From contig NC_088645.1 in NCBI RefSeq assembly GCF_964019385.1, positions 39,771,520 to 39,835,519 on the forward strand: a stretch of DNA of 64,000 nucleotides. Reading direction: 5' to 3'. Source of the DNA: Sycon ciliatum (taxonomy: Eukaryota; Porifera; Calcarea; Leucosolenida; Sycettidae). Shown here piece by piece: positions 9,841 to 22,179 of this stretch. How positions within the stretch are numbered: position 1 is the first letter of the stretch; each line of letters opens with the position of its first letter. The notes below the pieces were generated by a model. It did not search any database. It had not been told where the DNA came from and was given only the letters and a program-made list of their open reading frames with translations. The position numbers and the translations under genes were made by a program.

Positions 9841-11070
9841 GACCGCTACTTCTAGCCTACGTACTATGCTGGAGACATGCGCGTCCCACCGAAGACAGGA
9901 ATCGATCTGTAGGCCCAGAAAGCGAGCAGTGGTGGTCTGGGTGAGAGGCGTCCCGTTTCAGTTAACGTTGAGTTCCAGGGTACTACGGCGTGATGCCTCA
10001 ATGGCTAAGACCTGCGTCTTGTCAGGGTTTAAAACCAGGCCTTTTCTGTGTAGGTAGTCAGCCAAGTTTGACACCGCAATTGATGAGACTTGATTTAGGG
10101 TTGCTACGGATCTGCTTGCGGTGTCGAGAAGGATGTCATCCGCAAACAGCTTGGAGTGTGCTGGGCTGGTGATGCTATGGACGTCCATTGTATAATTATA
10201 GTGAAAACAGCAAAGAACCCAGTAAACTACCCTGAGGGACTCCACACTCGCATGCAGTTAGGCCCAAGCACTACCCACTCCCCAGAACTACTCTCCGTCG
10301 ACGGTCCGTGAAGTAGCTCGCAAACCTACGCAATGCAGTCGAAGATACACCCAAAGCAAACAAATCTTGGATCATGAGCTGGTGCCGTACTTTATCGAAT
10401 GCCTTGCTCATGTCCACTAGTACTGCGCCAGTGTGTAGCTGGTGGTCTGCTGACGACAGATAGCGGTCCATGGCCAAAGTCAAGGCATCTTCCGTGGAGT
10501 GTTGTGGCCGGTACGCAAACTGATTGGCGGGCAAAAGTGAATGGGCTTGTAAGAAGTCACACAGGCGTTTGTGGACTATCTTCTCCAAGATCTTCGATGC
10601 TATTGGCAGCAAAGATATGGGACGGTAATTGCGAGATGTGTTCTTGTCACCAGACTTAAATAATAATAATAATAATAATAATGACAGTTCGCATTTCACT
10701 CATTGCATGAGGTCAACGCATCTGTTAACAATTTCGAGCCAAGCAGCTCTATCAGAAGCAGATTGCACAGCATCCAGAAGCGACAGATTAATGCATTGTA
10801 AGTCTTTCTTGACAACGTCGATCCATCTCAGACGGGGTCGTCCTCGGGGTCGTCGTATGTCTATTGTGTTGATTGACATTAGGAGGGCTTGGAAAGAGGA
10901 CGATTCTTCGCCTTCCCTCACTACATGGCCGAACCACAGCAGTCTCCGTTGCCAGCAGACTTGGGATAGTGGGGTCTGCTCGGTTCTGGCATACAGCGCT
11001 GTGTTCGAGATTCGTTGTGGACTTAAATAGGGGTCGAACATTTGCAATCTTCAAGGAGACGGGCACAATG
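9841..11070 (-). pseudogene. CR1/Jockey-group RT, frameshifted and interrupted
   Basis: From 11066 the - strand reads MPVSLKIANVRPLFKS, is interrupted by a 357-bp insert, and resumes at 10660 with FKSGDKNTSRNYRPISLLPI, then VLVDMSKAFDKVRHQ. A GVPQGS-type motif is present near 10240 but the following frame is shifted; KLFADDILLDTAS (catalytic FADD) and LNPDKTQVLAIE follow. The frame ends near 9850. The AP endonuclease at 11181-11830 belongs to the same element, but the EN-RT linker is largely deleted. Confidence 0.85.
10663..11019 (-). mobile_element. RTE-type LINE fragment with 10-bp target duplication
   Basis: Flanked by GACTTAAATA at 10653-10662 and 11020-11029, with an (AAT)n tail at the 10663 end marking the 3' end of a - strand insertion. 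Codons 11019-10700 read QRRLLWFGHVVREGEE and RRPRGRPRLRWIDVVKKDL, then WLEIVNRCVDLMQ at the stop. These are the tail motifs of RTE-like ORF2 and resemble the fragment at 54609-55166. It interrupts the CR1-like RT within its PLFKSGDKN segment. Confidence 0.85.
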
Positions 11071-11180
11071 CCAGACGAAAGGGATGCAATAATTAATATG
11101 GATAGCGAGTCGGTTCATATCCATCCATGCTAGGTTACGACCGCACTTGACAGCAGGAGGTTCCACAATGCAAAGGTAGG

Positions 11181-11830
11181 TCAATTACGACCACAAAGTG
11201 GTTTGCTGCTGGTACAAGGGAGAACCGTGCAGGAGGTTATCGCTCCATCCACAGCTAGGGCGATATCCAATGTTGTTCTGCTGCCGTGGGGGCAATGCGG
11301 GTAGTGTCCTGCACCTTGTTGCTGATATTGAACTGGTCGCAGAAGCGAAGTAAATTGTCGAGCTTGGCGCCGGCTTACGTCGACATTGAAGTCGCCCGTT
11401 AAAATCAGCGGGGACGATGGCATTGACACCGCAGCTGTGTCAACTGCGTTGGACAAGTCCTGCCAAAACTGTACTGGCGTGCCTGGAGGTCGATACACTC
11501 CTCCTAGGAGAATCCGGTTTTGATGACTTCTGATCTCCAGTAGCAAAAGTTCTATCTTGGTGTGGTCACCCACCACTCGTACTTGAAAGCGATTGTGGAC
11601 ATAGGCTGCTAAACCACCTCCATGACTGGGACGATCCCTCCTGAAAAGTGCATGGTTAGGTTTGCTGAGCAAGCTGTCTGCAGTAGTCCTAGATAGAAAG
11701 GTTTCCGCCAGTATCATGATGTCAATGTTTTGAGATAGTATGAAATCCTCAAATTCTTGCTTTTTATTAAGAAGGTGGCACACATTGAGGAACCCTGCTC
11801 TAAGATTAAGACTAAGGCCATTGTTGCTGT
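11181..11830 (-). pseudogene. LINE apurinic-type endonuclease domain
   Basis: The frame begins near 11830 with NVCHLLNKKQEFEDFILSQN and contains the endonuclease landmarks IMILAETFLS (catalytic Glu), GGGLAAYV, LLGGVYRPPG and ILTGDFNVDVS (Asp/Asn). This domain nicks target DNA to start reverse transcription. It breaks off at 11181 before the SDH motif, and RT codons resume only at about 11066, so the C-terminal part of the nuclease and the linker are deleted. Confidence 0.85.
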
Positions 11831-11889
11831 TCGATAAAGGGGCTAAATTAGGTGGGTGTGGTCTAGCATGGAATGGGATTGCATTAGGG

Positions 11890-12440
11890 TTTAGTGGGGT
11901 GTCGGCATTAATGATGTGGCTGAAGCTGAAGATATCTTATCCAAGGCGAATCTCCACTCTCGTGCACGCACCTCCGCTGGCCAGAAGTCTTCCTGCAGAG
12001 CTTTGTCGACTTGATCTCCTGGGATCACGACATGTGCGTACGCCAGTCCGAAGTACCGGGATTCTGACACACTGCACTTTATGACTGGCAGGTCTTTTTC
12101 TCGCACCAACCTACTATGGAATCAGCACTACATCCCATGTGGACATTGCCAAGGTGAATTGCGCGGCATTTTATCCGAAGGGCTCCACGAAAACTTGCAG
12201 GAGCTTTAGGTTTGTGCTGATAATACCAGGTGACAGTGGACTGGCCTGGCTTGTGTGCTACGTCACTGCTGGCAGTGGTAGTCCTATTTGCCAACGTGCG
12301 TGCAGGGTTTCGCGGTTTTCTCCATTCAACATCCTCCCACTCAGGTTCGAACGGTACGGGATCATATGTTGGTTCGCGTGGTGTACTTGTGTCAGTTGTA
12401 ACCCCTGAGCTGCAAACATTTGAATACGAGTTGCGTGTAG
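11890..12440 (-). pseudogene. LINE ORF1 (Gag-like) remnant
   Basis: Upstream of the endonuclease on the same strand, two frames joined by a shift near 12080-12110 read TVTWYYQHKPKAPASFRG and then HVVIPGDQVDKALQEDFWPA followed by EVRAREWRF. The FWP..VRVR-like segment resembles the C-terminus of ORF1 proteins in CR1/L2-type LINEs. Assignment rests on position and that weak motif. Confidence 0.5.
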
Positions 12441-12499
12441 CAGACCCTGAGTCAGATGGTTGGTTGGTTGGTATATTTTATTTTACTTCGCCAGAATGA

Positions 12500-13500
<1,001 letters not shown>

Positions 13501-13546
13501 GGATTGTTAAAAATGGATTTCGACATGAAGTTAGGTACAGAGAATG

Positions 13547-15745
13547 TTAATATGGGTAAATGCTGGGCAAGTCGAGAGCCGTGGCTAGAGCTTTAAATGT
13601 CTGCCAATCACCTTCCGTACGGACTGCAACTGGGAGAGCATTCCACAGAATGCTGCTAACAAACTGAATTGAACGACGTCCAGCAGGACCAGGGAGGAAC
13701 GGAACTCTCAGCAGGCTTGACACTTGACCCCGTGTCGTCCTCAGCTGAGGTGTGGCAGGGTCGTTGATCGGCACGAACAGATTCTTTAACAGGGGACTTG
13801 TCTTGTCATTTAAACATTTGAAAACGAAGATGGCAAGCTTCTGGAAGAGAAGCTGTGGCAAGCTTGGCACACCCAGTAGCTCGAGAAGGGGGGCAGTCGG
13901 GACCAGAGTCCTTTGCTGCAGGGTCGCTCTGACACCGGATTTTGACAGGCGGTGGAGTTTATCCAGGAGCTGCTTGGAAAGACTGGAGAAGAAACAGTTG
14001 GATCCGTAGGACAGATGAGCCTGTATCATGCTGACATACCAGACTTGGCGTGCTCTTAGGCTCAGGGACCTGCCGTGTCGCCATAGCTGTCCAATTACTG
14101 GCCCGATCTTGCGTGTTACATGGCTGATATGTGGCTGCCAGGAGAGGTCATTGTCGATTACAACACCCAGGTATTTCGCAGATGTTGTTGATTCCAGGGA
14201 TTGTCCTCGACAACGTACGTGTTCTTGAACATCAGCACCGCCTCTTGGCTTTACAAACAGAACTTGGGTTTTCTGGGCATTCAGAAGTAGGCCGATGTCA
14301 TCTAGCCACTTGGCGAGGTTGGTCAATGCAGACGACAGAGACTCGCAGACTTGCTTGGGACACGCGTTGGAGCAATCGAGAGCGATGTCATCAGCGAATT
14401 CCTGATCTGCCACATCCGGAGGCATCGTTGACTTGACGTCAGCAGTGTAAATTACAAACAGGAGTGGGCCTAAGACACTGCCCTGCGGAACACCGCGAGA
14501 GCAAGGAACAGTCCCTGACAACTGATCCTGCAATTTGATCTGCTGTGTCCGGCCAGACAGGTAACTGCAGAACCAGTTGAGTGCAGTTCCCGAGATGCCT
14601 AGCTTAAACAGTTCGGTAACAAGTCGCTCATGCCTGACGCGGTCAAAGGCCTTTGACATGTCGACAAACACGATGCCGGTATACTTGCGCTCTGCCCGTG
14701 CCATTTGCCATCGATCAACAGCATACGTTAAGGCATCTTCTGTGGAGTGAAGCTTTCGGTAGGCGAACTGAGTAGGCGGAAGAAGTTGCTTGGAGTCCAA
14801 GTACTGCGTGATCTGATTTTTTACAAATGCTTCTGTGATGCGGGAGATAACTGGGAGCAGTGACACAGGGCGGTAGTTCTTTGGCAAAGTTGGGTCTCCA
14901 CTCTTGAAGAGCGGACTGACGTGGGACAACTTGAAGGACAGGGGGAACTCACCGGAGGACAGGGATATATTAATGATGCGTGTAAGTGTGGGGGCAATGG
15001 TTGGATAACACTTTTGCAGGATGATGCTTGGAACTTGGTCACTGCCTGTTGCCTTGAAAGGGTTGACAGATTTCAAACTGCTTGCCACATCCTCGACTGT
15101 CACTACACTGAAGTCGGTAAATGCCCCTTCCGCCATTGGACCAGAGGGAGAACAGAGCTGAGGAGGACGCTGGGGATCATGGACAACGTCACCAAACAGC
15201 TTGCTAAGATCCGATATGGGTACTTGAGCAGTGTGCGATTGTTTCTTCCGGCCAACCACAGTATTGAGGACTGACCAAAGTTTACGTTGGTCAGAAGTCT
15301 GGCACTGCTGGATGAAATACGTGTTCTTCAGGCTCCTGTCCAGCTTCCTGGCCTTGGCACGAGCAGTGCGGTGTTGACTGCGGAGATCATCATTGCAGCG
15401 GTTCTTCATGAGCAGTCGATGGAGTCTGTCTCGCTCCCGTACGCAGGCCACAAGTTCATCTGTTACCCACGGGCAGGGACGTCTATCCCGATTTCGCCTC
15501 ATCCGCACTGGTGCATGCTTATCCAATGTTGACACTATGGAGGCGATGAAATATGATGCAAGGGTGTTGACATCATCTATGGCGAGCAGAGAGGCCTGCT
15601 CTGCACTGAGATCGCTGTTGAAGGTGTCCCAGTTTATCTTATGGATGCGGCGTGTAGGTCTGTAGCTGGAAGTACGGCCTGGTGCAAACCCTGCCACAGA
15701 GAGATTCCCAAGTACTGCAAAGTGGTCACTAATGTCTAGGTAGGC
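13547..15745 (-). CDS. CR1/Jockey-group LINE ORF2 (endonuclease end, RT, C-terminus)
   Basis: This is the most complete LINE frame here: 716 uninterrupted codons from 15697, extended upstream in frame to about 15745 through ISDHFAVLGNLSVAG, the catalytic SDH end of the AP endonuclease. Next come the linker, NYRPVSLLPVIS, FVDMSKAFDRVRH, GVPQGSVLGPLLF, catalytic EFADDIALDCS, a thumb region and the tail ILWNALPVAVRTEG. It ends at 13547 with SIYPY. Most of the endonuclease is missing, so the copy is 5'-truncated. The (GA)/(CAA) block lies just past its 3' end. Enzymatic residues of the RT look intact; the element alone could not nick its target. Confidence 0.9.
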   Translation of the reverse strand, partial: AYLDISDHFAVLGNLSVAGFAPGRTSSYRPTRRIHKINWDTFNSDLSAEQASLLAIDDVNTLASYFIASIVSTLDKHAPVRMRRNRDRRPCPWVTDELVACVRERDRLHRLLMKNRCNDDLRSQHRTARAKARKLDRSLKNTYFIQQCQTSDQRKLWSVLNTVVGRKKQSHTAQVPISDLSKLFGDVVHDPQRPPQLCSPSGPMAEGAFTDFSVVTVEDVASSLKSVNPFKATGSDQVPSIILQKCYPTIAPTLTRIINISLSSGEFPLSFKLSHVSPLFKSGDPTLPKNYRPVSLLPVISRITEAFVKNQITQYLDSKQLLPPTQFAYRKLHSTEDALTYAVDRWQMARAERKYTGIVFVDMSKAFDRVRHERLVTELFKLGISGTALNWFCSYLSGRTQQIKLQDQLSGTVPCSRGVPQGSVLGPLLFVIYTADVKSTMPPDVADQEFADDIALDCSNACPKQVCESLSSALTNLAKWLDDIGLLLNAQKTQVLFVKPRGGADVQEHVRCRGQSLESTTSAKYLGVVIDNDLSWQPHISHVTRKIGPVIGQLWRHGRSLSLRARQVWYVSMIQAHLSYGSNCFFSSLSKQLLDKLHRLSKSGVRATLQQRTLVPTAPLLELLGVPSLPQLLFQKLAIFVFKCLNDKTSPLLKNLFVPINDPATPQLRTTRGQVSSLLRVPFLPGPAGRRSIQFVSSILWNALPVAVRTEGDWQTFKALATALDLPSIYPY

Positions 15746-15762
15746 TATCTCACAAGGTCCCG

Positions 15763-15957
15763 TCAGCGGGGAAAGTCAGATGTGCGTGGGTTGATCACTG
15801 ATGTGGCAGTGGAGTACGTGGACTGGCCTGTTTGGGTACATGTACTCGTACCCAATTTCTGAACTTCCTCCCTGAGTGCCGCCACTTCGATTCTCAGGGA
15901 ATTGTTGTCAACAACAGCTTCTTTCATGGCAGCAAATTCCTTGATCAAACTACTCAT
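15763..15957 (-). CDS. Small coiled-coil ORF, possible LINE ORF1 fragment
   Basis: Sixty-four codons starting MSSLIKEFAAMKEAVVDNNS and continuing with a heptad-like segment (LRIEVAALREEVQKL) that would form a short coiled coil. It sits immediately 5' of the LINE ORF2 on the same strand, where ORF1 would be, but the intervening endonuclease sequence is missing. Calling it ORF1 is inference from position and the coiled coil. Confidence 0.4.
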   Translation of the reverse strand: MSSLIKEFAAMKEAVVDNNSLRIEVAALREEVQKLGTSTCTQTGQSTYSTATSVINPRTSDFPR

Positions 15958-17008
15958 GATCCCTATGAAAGATTCGCTACCGCAACATCTATGGTCATGG
16001 TCATTATTGTGTTCACATGGCGCTACCTAACGACACCGCTATTCAGACACGTTGTCTACGTAGCTACGTAAGTTTCTACGTAAGATGCTCGGTACTAGTA
16101 CCTGGTCCTGGACCAGGGAGCTACTCCATGGCTCCTACCATCGCGGGGCCGGCTGGCCGCATGCGTGTGCATTGCAGACTTTTTGTTGTTGCCTTTTCGG
16201 ATGTGCATACACGAGGAACTTCCTTCTTTGGAACTGCTTCTTGCATGAGCTGTTTCGTTTCGGCGCTGCTGAGACCTCCTTTCGCGGAATATTACTCAAT
16301 GACAGGTGAGTTGACCAATTCCCTTTGATTCATTTGCTTGTGTTGACTCTTTCATTTACGAAAAGTGTGCTGATTTTGGGTGGAATGCAATAAATATGGA
16401 AAAGCTGACAGGATGGATCTCTTTTCTAAATTTAGCTTTTCCGCTGCCGAGGCCTCCTTTTACGAAATACTCGATGACAGGGGATCTCTGAGTTGACCGG
16501 TTTCCTTCGATTCATTTGCTTATTATGCTCACCCTTTCATTAAATTCTACGGAAACGTGTGCTGACCTTATTCGGATTTAGATCCATTTTTATCTCTTTG
16601 CCCTTGTCTACAGTGTGCGAAGGACGCAAGTTCACCTTCTTGACGGTAAGGCTTATGTTAGATGTGTTGTCGAAATACTCATATTCATTGTACATAAGTA
16701 CGTTACAAGTAATGCACTGGTCAGTGGCATACTATCGTTAGCAGTTCCCAATCTGGAGGGAAAGGTTCAAGGGCCCATTGACCGAGTTTGCAAAATAAAT
16801 TCGCATATCAGGGAAAATCTCCAGAGTCTGGGCTTTTTGATTTGTGAGTACCGCCGAGATTGCACTGCCCCAAATACAGTTTCGTGCCACCAAAGCAAGA
16901 ATTACGATCTGCAATCTGTTTGTAGTACCAGCAAGAATGTGGAGTACATGTACATGTATCGTACTTTCTCTGTTGCTGTTTCAGTTGCCGTGATGTTGCT
17001 AAAGAAAG

Positions 17009-17288
17009 GTTCAGTAGAGAGGTTCTGCGAAACGAAAATTCGAACGAAGCTTCCCGACAGTCCTTGCGAAAGTGTGTATGAATTTTTGCACGAACTTTGC
17101 GTTCTGCACATTTTCGTGGTTTCTGGGGCCAAGTGCACGTACGATCTCACGAAATTTCCTACGACAGTTCATTTCGCGTTCCCTGCAAGTTTCGCGTCCA
17201 AAGTTGCGAAAGTTCGTGCGAAGTTTCGCACTTCATGACGTAGAGCGAAAGTTTGTACGCATTTTCGTTTTGCAGAACCTCTCTAGTG
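17009..17288. mobile_element. MITE nested in left foldback arm
   Basis: Ends are inverted: TAGAGAGGTTCTGCGAAACG near 17009 and CGTTTTGCAGAACCTCTCTA ending near 17288. The interior is rich in TTCG/CGAA words. A mirrored copy with the same ends is at about 19855-20140 in the right arm, so the insertion predates formation of the palindrome. Ends start and finish with TA, which may be the target dinucleotide. Confidence 0.65.
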
Positions 17289-18194
17289 ACTCATTTGTTT
17301 CATACGAGACGAGTCAATGAGTCGGTGTGGCTTAGAATCTTTCGCTGTAGAAGAAATCTATTCGTATGTCTATTGAAGAAATAATTGTATTCACTGGATA
17401 TAAAATTAATAGGTTAAGACAAACTCACAGAATAAATACCATCGGTCCCTTGGTGTTCGTCCTAAAGAGGTTCGACTGGATATCATTCATACTCACCAAA
17501 AGATGTGTAAGATTTTATTATTGTGGAGTGCCTTGTTTATCTCTCAGTACCTCCAACCATAGCCTTGCCCCTTTTATGCTCAGGATCAGTGTAGTTGTTG
17601 GAACGAGGTGTCGGACTCAGCAATTTATTGTTTACATTTTAATACATGTTTATTGTTCCTCCTTTGCTGTGTTGTTTTAGAAAATCGTGGACTAACAGTT
17701 TGAAGTCATTGAACTACTTCCAAAAGTTGTATCGACATCAACAAGATTACCATTTCAGTGCAATATGATGCAGGATGACCTTATCACAATAACCCATGAT
17801 TATAAACCATTATAAACACAGAATCAACAAAAACATCTGCGACACGCACATGGCTACATTTCTCAAATAAATCTGATCAAGGGTGGGGAAATATGAAATA
17901 TCTGAAAGGCAAGACAATTTTATGAGTCATGAAATTCTGCAACAGCAAGCTGCAACATGCACAGAATGACCTCCGTATAAAAAAAGTATCACCACCACCA
18001 GACCACTACTCACATGTCATGTTTCCCCGCAGAAGAACATGCAATTGCATTATGATAGCGCCATTTTCTGCAAGAAAATGCTTGCACATCAATGCGTATA
18101 ATACGGTATTGATATGATGTGAAGGCCATCATTTACATATTGATATAGGGCATTCCATTGATTGGTGACAGAAAAAACAAAAGAAATTATAGCA

Positions 18195-18930
18195 ATAAAA
18201 ACTGCTTTATGGCAGTTTTCTAAAAAAAGTTATTGTGTTCTAGTCCATGGACGGACCCCGTCTAAAAAGTAAGAAATTAACGAAATGTGATAGCCGAAAA
18301 TTAAAATTTCACACAAAACCTCACAATAATCACACACAGAATGAAAAGCTACATGTAGAAGACCTTTTCCCCTCGTGATCCTCTTTCCTATGCATGCATG
18401 TTGCCAATTGTTGGTGCAGTACAAGTTTAGTGTTGCAAGCAGCATTTCAAGTGTTGTGATTATTGTGAGGTTTTGTGTGAAATTTTAATTTTCGGCTATC
18501 ACATTTCGTTAATTTCTTACTTTTTAGACGGGGTCCGTCCATGGACTAGAACACAATAACTTTTTTTAGAAAACTGCCATAAAGCAGTTTTTATTGCTAT
18601 AATGTGATAGCTGAAAATTAAAATTTCACACAAAACCTCACAATAATCACAACACTTGAAATGCTGCTTTCAACACTAAACTAATACTTGTACTGCACCA
18701 ACAATTGGCAACATGCATGCATAGGAAAGAGGATCACGAGGAGAAAAGATCTTCTACATGACTGATTGTAGCTTTTAATTCTGTGTGTGATTATTGTGAG
18801 GTTTTGTGTGAAATTTTAATTTTCAGCTATCACATTTCGTTAATTTCTTACTTTTTAGACGGGGTCCATGGACTAAGAACACAATAACTTTTTTTAGAAA
18901 ACTGCCATAAAGCAGTTTTTATTGCTATAA
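18195..18930. repeat. Central alternating hairpin units of the foldback
   Basis: A block containing ATTTTAATTTTCGGCTATCAC and GACGGGGTCCGTCCATGG occurs inverted at 18222-18345, forward at 18455-18560, inverted again (partly) at 18602-18655 and forward at 18785-18900. The interior of each unit holds ATGCATGCATGTTGCCAATT or its complement. The centre is therefore two concatenated smaller palindromes rather than one simple loop. Confidence 0.7.
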
Positions 18931-19854
18931 TTTCTTTTGTTTTTTCTGTCACCAATCAATGGAATGCGCTATATCGATATGTAAATGATGGCCTTCACAT
19001 CATATCAAGAGGTTTATGTACTCTTGATCATATCAATACCGTATTATACGCATTGATGTCCAAGCCTTTTCTTGCAGAAAATGGCAATAGCATAATGCAT
19101 GTCCTTCTGCGGGGAAACATGTGAGTAGTGGTCTGGTGGTGGTGATACTTATTTTATACGGAGATCATTCTGTGCATGTTGCTGTTGCAGAATTTCATGA
19201 CTGTCATAAATTTGTCTTGCCTTTCAGATATTTTATATTTCCCCACCCTCGATCAGATTTATTTGAGAAATGTAGCCATGCGCCAGGTGCGTGTCGCAGA
19301 TGTTTTTGTTGATTCTGTGTTTATAATGGTTTATAATCATGGGTTATCGTGATAATGTCATCCAGCATCATATTGCACTGAAATCGTAATCCTGTTGATG
19401 TAATTTTTGGAAGTAGTTCAATGACTTCAAACTGTTAGTCCACGATTTTCTAAAACATCACAGCAAAGGAGGAACAATAAACATGTATTGATATGTAAAC
19501 AAATACATTGCTGAGTCCGACACCTCGTTCCAACAACTACACTGACCCTGAGGAGAAAAGGGACAAGGCTATGGTTGGAGGTACTGATACTGAGAGATAA
19601 ACAAGGCACTCCATGATAATACAATCTTATACACATCTTTTGGTGAGTATGAATGATATCCAGTCGAACCTCTTTAGGACGAACACCAAGGGACCGATGG
19701 TATTTATTCTGTGAGTTTGTCTTAACCTACATGTATCTTATAACCAGTGAATACAATTATTTCTCCAATAGACATACGAATAGATTTCTTCTACGGCGAA
19801 AGATTCTAAGCCACACCGACTCATTGACTCGTCTCGTATGAAACAAAAGAGTCA

Positions 19855-20140
19855 CTAGAGAGGTTCTGCAAAACGAAGATGCGTACAAACTTTCGCTCTA
19901 CATCATCAAGTGCGAAACTACGCACGAACTTTCGCAACTTTGGACGCGAAACTTGCAGGGAACGCGAAATGAACTGTCGTAGGAAATTTCGTGAGATCGG
20001 GTCATGGCGTACGTGCACTTGCCCCGCGCAAACTACGAAAAATGTGCAGAACGCAAAGTTCGTGCAAAAATTCGTACACACTTTCGCAAGGACTGTCGCG
20101 AAACTTCGTTCGAATTTTCGTTTTGCAGAACCTCTCTATT
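19855..20140. mobile_element. MITE nested in right foldback arm (mirror copy)
   Basis: This is the complement of the element at 17009-17288, with ends TAGAGAGGTTCTGC near 19856 and GCAGAACCTCTCTA near 20138. Small differences between the two copies, such as the ends of the interior CGAA-rich blocks, give a measure of arm divergence. Confidence 0.65.
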
Positions 20141-21539
20141 GAACCTTTCTTTAGCAACATGACGGCAACTTAAACAGCAACAGAGAAAGTATGATACATG
20201 TACTGCACATTCTTGCAGGTACTACAGGTACTACAAACAGATTGCAGATCGTAATTCTTGCTTTGGCGGCACGAAATTTTAATTGGGGCAGTGCATTCTC
20301 GGCGGTGCTCACAAATCAAACAGCCCAGACTCGAGTAAACAAATCCAATCATACAAGTACGAGATTTTCACGAGACTGCACCCATTGGCTTGTTTCGTAT
20401 TAAGCAAACAAGTTACTGAACCTATCCACAATGGAGATTTTCCCTGATATGCGAATTATTTATTTGGCAAACTCGGTCAATGAGTTCTTGAACCTTTCCC
20501 TCCAGATTGGGAACTGCCAACGATAGTATGCCACTGACCAGTGCCTTACTTGTAACGTACTAATGTGCAATGAATATGAGTATTTCGACAACACATCTAA
20601 CATAAGCCTTACCGTCAAGAAGGTGAACTCGCGTTCTTCGCACACTGTAGGCAAGGGCAAAGAGATAAAAAATGGATCTTAATCCGAATAAAATCAGCAC
20701 ACGTTTCCGTAAATGAAAGGGTGAGCATAAGCAAATGAATCGAAGGAAACTGGTCAACTCATTGATCAACTGTCATTGAGTATTCCGTAAAAGGAGGCCT
20801 CGGCAGCGGAAAAGCTAAATTTAGAAAGGAGATCCTGTCAGCTTTTCCATTATTTATTGCATTCCGCCCAAAATCAGCACACTTTTCGTAAATGAAAGAG
20901 TCAACACAAGCAAATGAATCAAAGGGAACTGGTCAACTCACCTGTCGACATGTCATTGAGTAATATTCCGCGAAAGGAGGTCTCAGCAGCGCCGAAACGA
21001 AATAAGCCAGGCCAGGAGACGAAATATCCGAAACAGCTCATGCAAGAAGCAGTTCCAAAGAAGGAAGTTCCTCGTGCATGCACATCCGAAAACGGAAAAG
21101 GCAACAACAAAAAGTCTGCAATGCACACGCATCCGATGGTACGTAGGAGCCATGGAGTAGCTCCCTGGTCCAGGACCAGGTACCGAGCATCTTACGTAGA
21201 AACTTACGTAGCTACGTAGACAACGTGTCTGAATAGCGGTGTCGTTAGGTAGCGCCATGTGAACACAATAATAGAAAAGCTGACAGGATCGCTTTTCTAA
21301 ATGACACATGCATGAGCACTTGCGGTAAGCAGGCAAGTTAGACAAGGCCACATCAAATTGGCATCCAGAAGAGCAATTTTCGCCCAAAAAAGGCGTGATG
21401 TCAACAGAACCGTCCATACCAGTGCTCGGAGAACCACTTTGGGCAATCGGGGTCGTACTAGAGCTATCTTCTCCGCTTTCTTTAGACCCGGCTGACATGG
21501 GCATGAGCTAGAATATTTGCATCCTACTCCTACACGTAC

Positions 21540-21715
21540 TCTGTAGACAGTTGGGGTGTACATGTGTTCCAATGGAAACGTACTAGAAACTGTTTCAAAG
21601 TCTGTTTCGTAATAAGCTGAAACAGTGACAAAGAGAATAATTATTTGTAGTTTCTCACAGTTAATGGTAAACCTATGTTGACTGCAGTGTTCATGGTTAA
21701 ATACATCTGAACGCA
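21540..21715. repeat. Dispersed repeat shared with 37130-37290
   Basis: GTTTCTCACAGTTAATGGTA and the surrounding 150 bases align with 37140-37285 (GTTTCCCACAGTTAATGTTA) at about 80 percent by eye, in the same orientation. Both encode on the - strand a short peptide ending in VRNYK or VGNYK, but no longer product is recognisable. Confidence 0.6.
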
Positions 21716-21724
21716 ATAAAAAGT

Positions 21725-21940
21725 GCCAAAATACAGCTGATTTTTGCTCTCATCGCTCTCTTCTGCCTCCTCCTGTTCCTTTCCATTCATCTCCTCCTCA
21801 TCTCGGTCCTCCCTCTCATCTTCATCCTCAGCATCAGTCACGTGCTCGTCCTCCGGATAATGCTCAATCTCAATGCACTCCTCATCACCCTCCATCCAGG
21901 TCTCCGTGCTCTCCACCAGCATCACAAGTCGTCTCATCAC
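21725..21940 (-). CDS. Hypothetical acidic protein fragment
   Basis: The - strand frame from 21940 encodes about 70 residues dominated by Glu and Asp, with DAEDEDEREDRDEEEMNGKE in the middle. This resembles acidic tails of nuclear proteins but has no domain. Beyond 21725 the frame runs into the dispersed repeat. It could be an exon of a host or transposon gene, or chance coding in a CTC-rich stretch. Confidence 0.3.
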
Positions 21941-22179
21941 TGCTCAGCCTTACCATTGCTCCATTCTCAGCTACTGCACATCCATTTACACTGTCCATTT
22001 TGCGTGGGCCATTCCAGGACGATGATGTATTGCTAGAGTAGGCTCTTCTGCTGTTCGCTGTGAGTTCCGAAGTGGTGGCCAGGTCATTGATGGCAAACCC
22101 ACCCCAGTCCCAGCTACCCACGGCACTGCAGGTGCTGGCGTCGGTGGTGGCCTGGGGACAGGTGGCACTGCCGGTGTCA

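Larger units (their letters stand above)
16003..21272. mobile_element. 5.27 kb foldback element with ~2.6 kb arms
   Basis: The sequence starting ATTATTGTGTTCACATGGCG at 16003 is repeated in complement ending at 21272. Matching blocks continue inward in mirror order: 16040-16140 with 21160-21250; 16395-16460 with 20800-20860; 16600-16790 with 20470-20680; 17020-17300 with 19855-20135; 17450-17700 with 19430-19680; 17990-18115 with 19020-19150. Arm identity is high, with small indels. The centre (18195-18930) holds alternating copies of a further hairpin unit. No transposase frame is identified; the frames present are short and arm-mirrored. Confidence 0.85.

Noticed and set aside
16615..17238. 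207-codon + frame in the left foldback arm
   Set aside because: It crosses a nested MITE and its mirror copy is broken into pieces with frame changes, so it is not conserved as a protein.
21160..21190. CCTGGTCCAGGACCAGG palindrome as an operator
   Set aside because: It is inside the foldback arm and mirrored at 16110, and has no promoter or regulator context.
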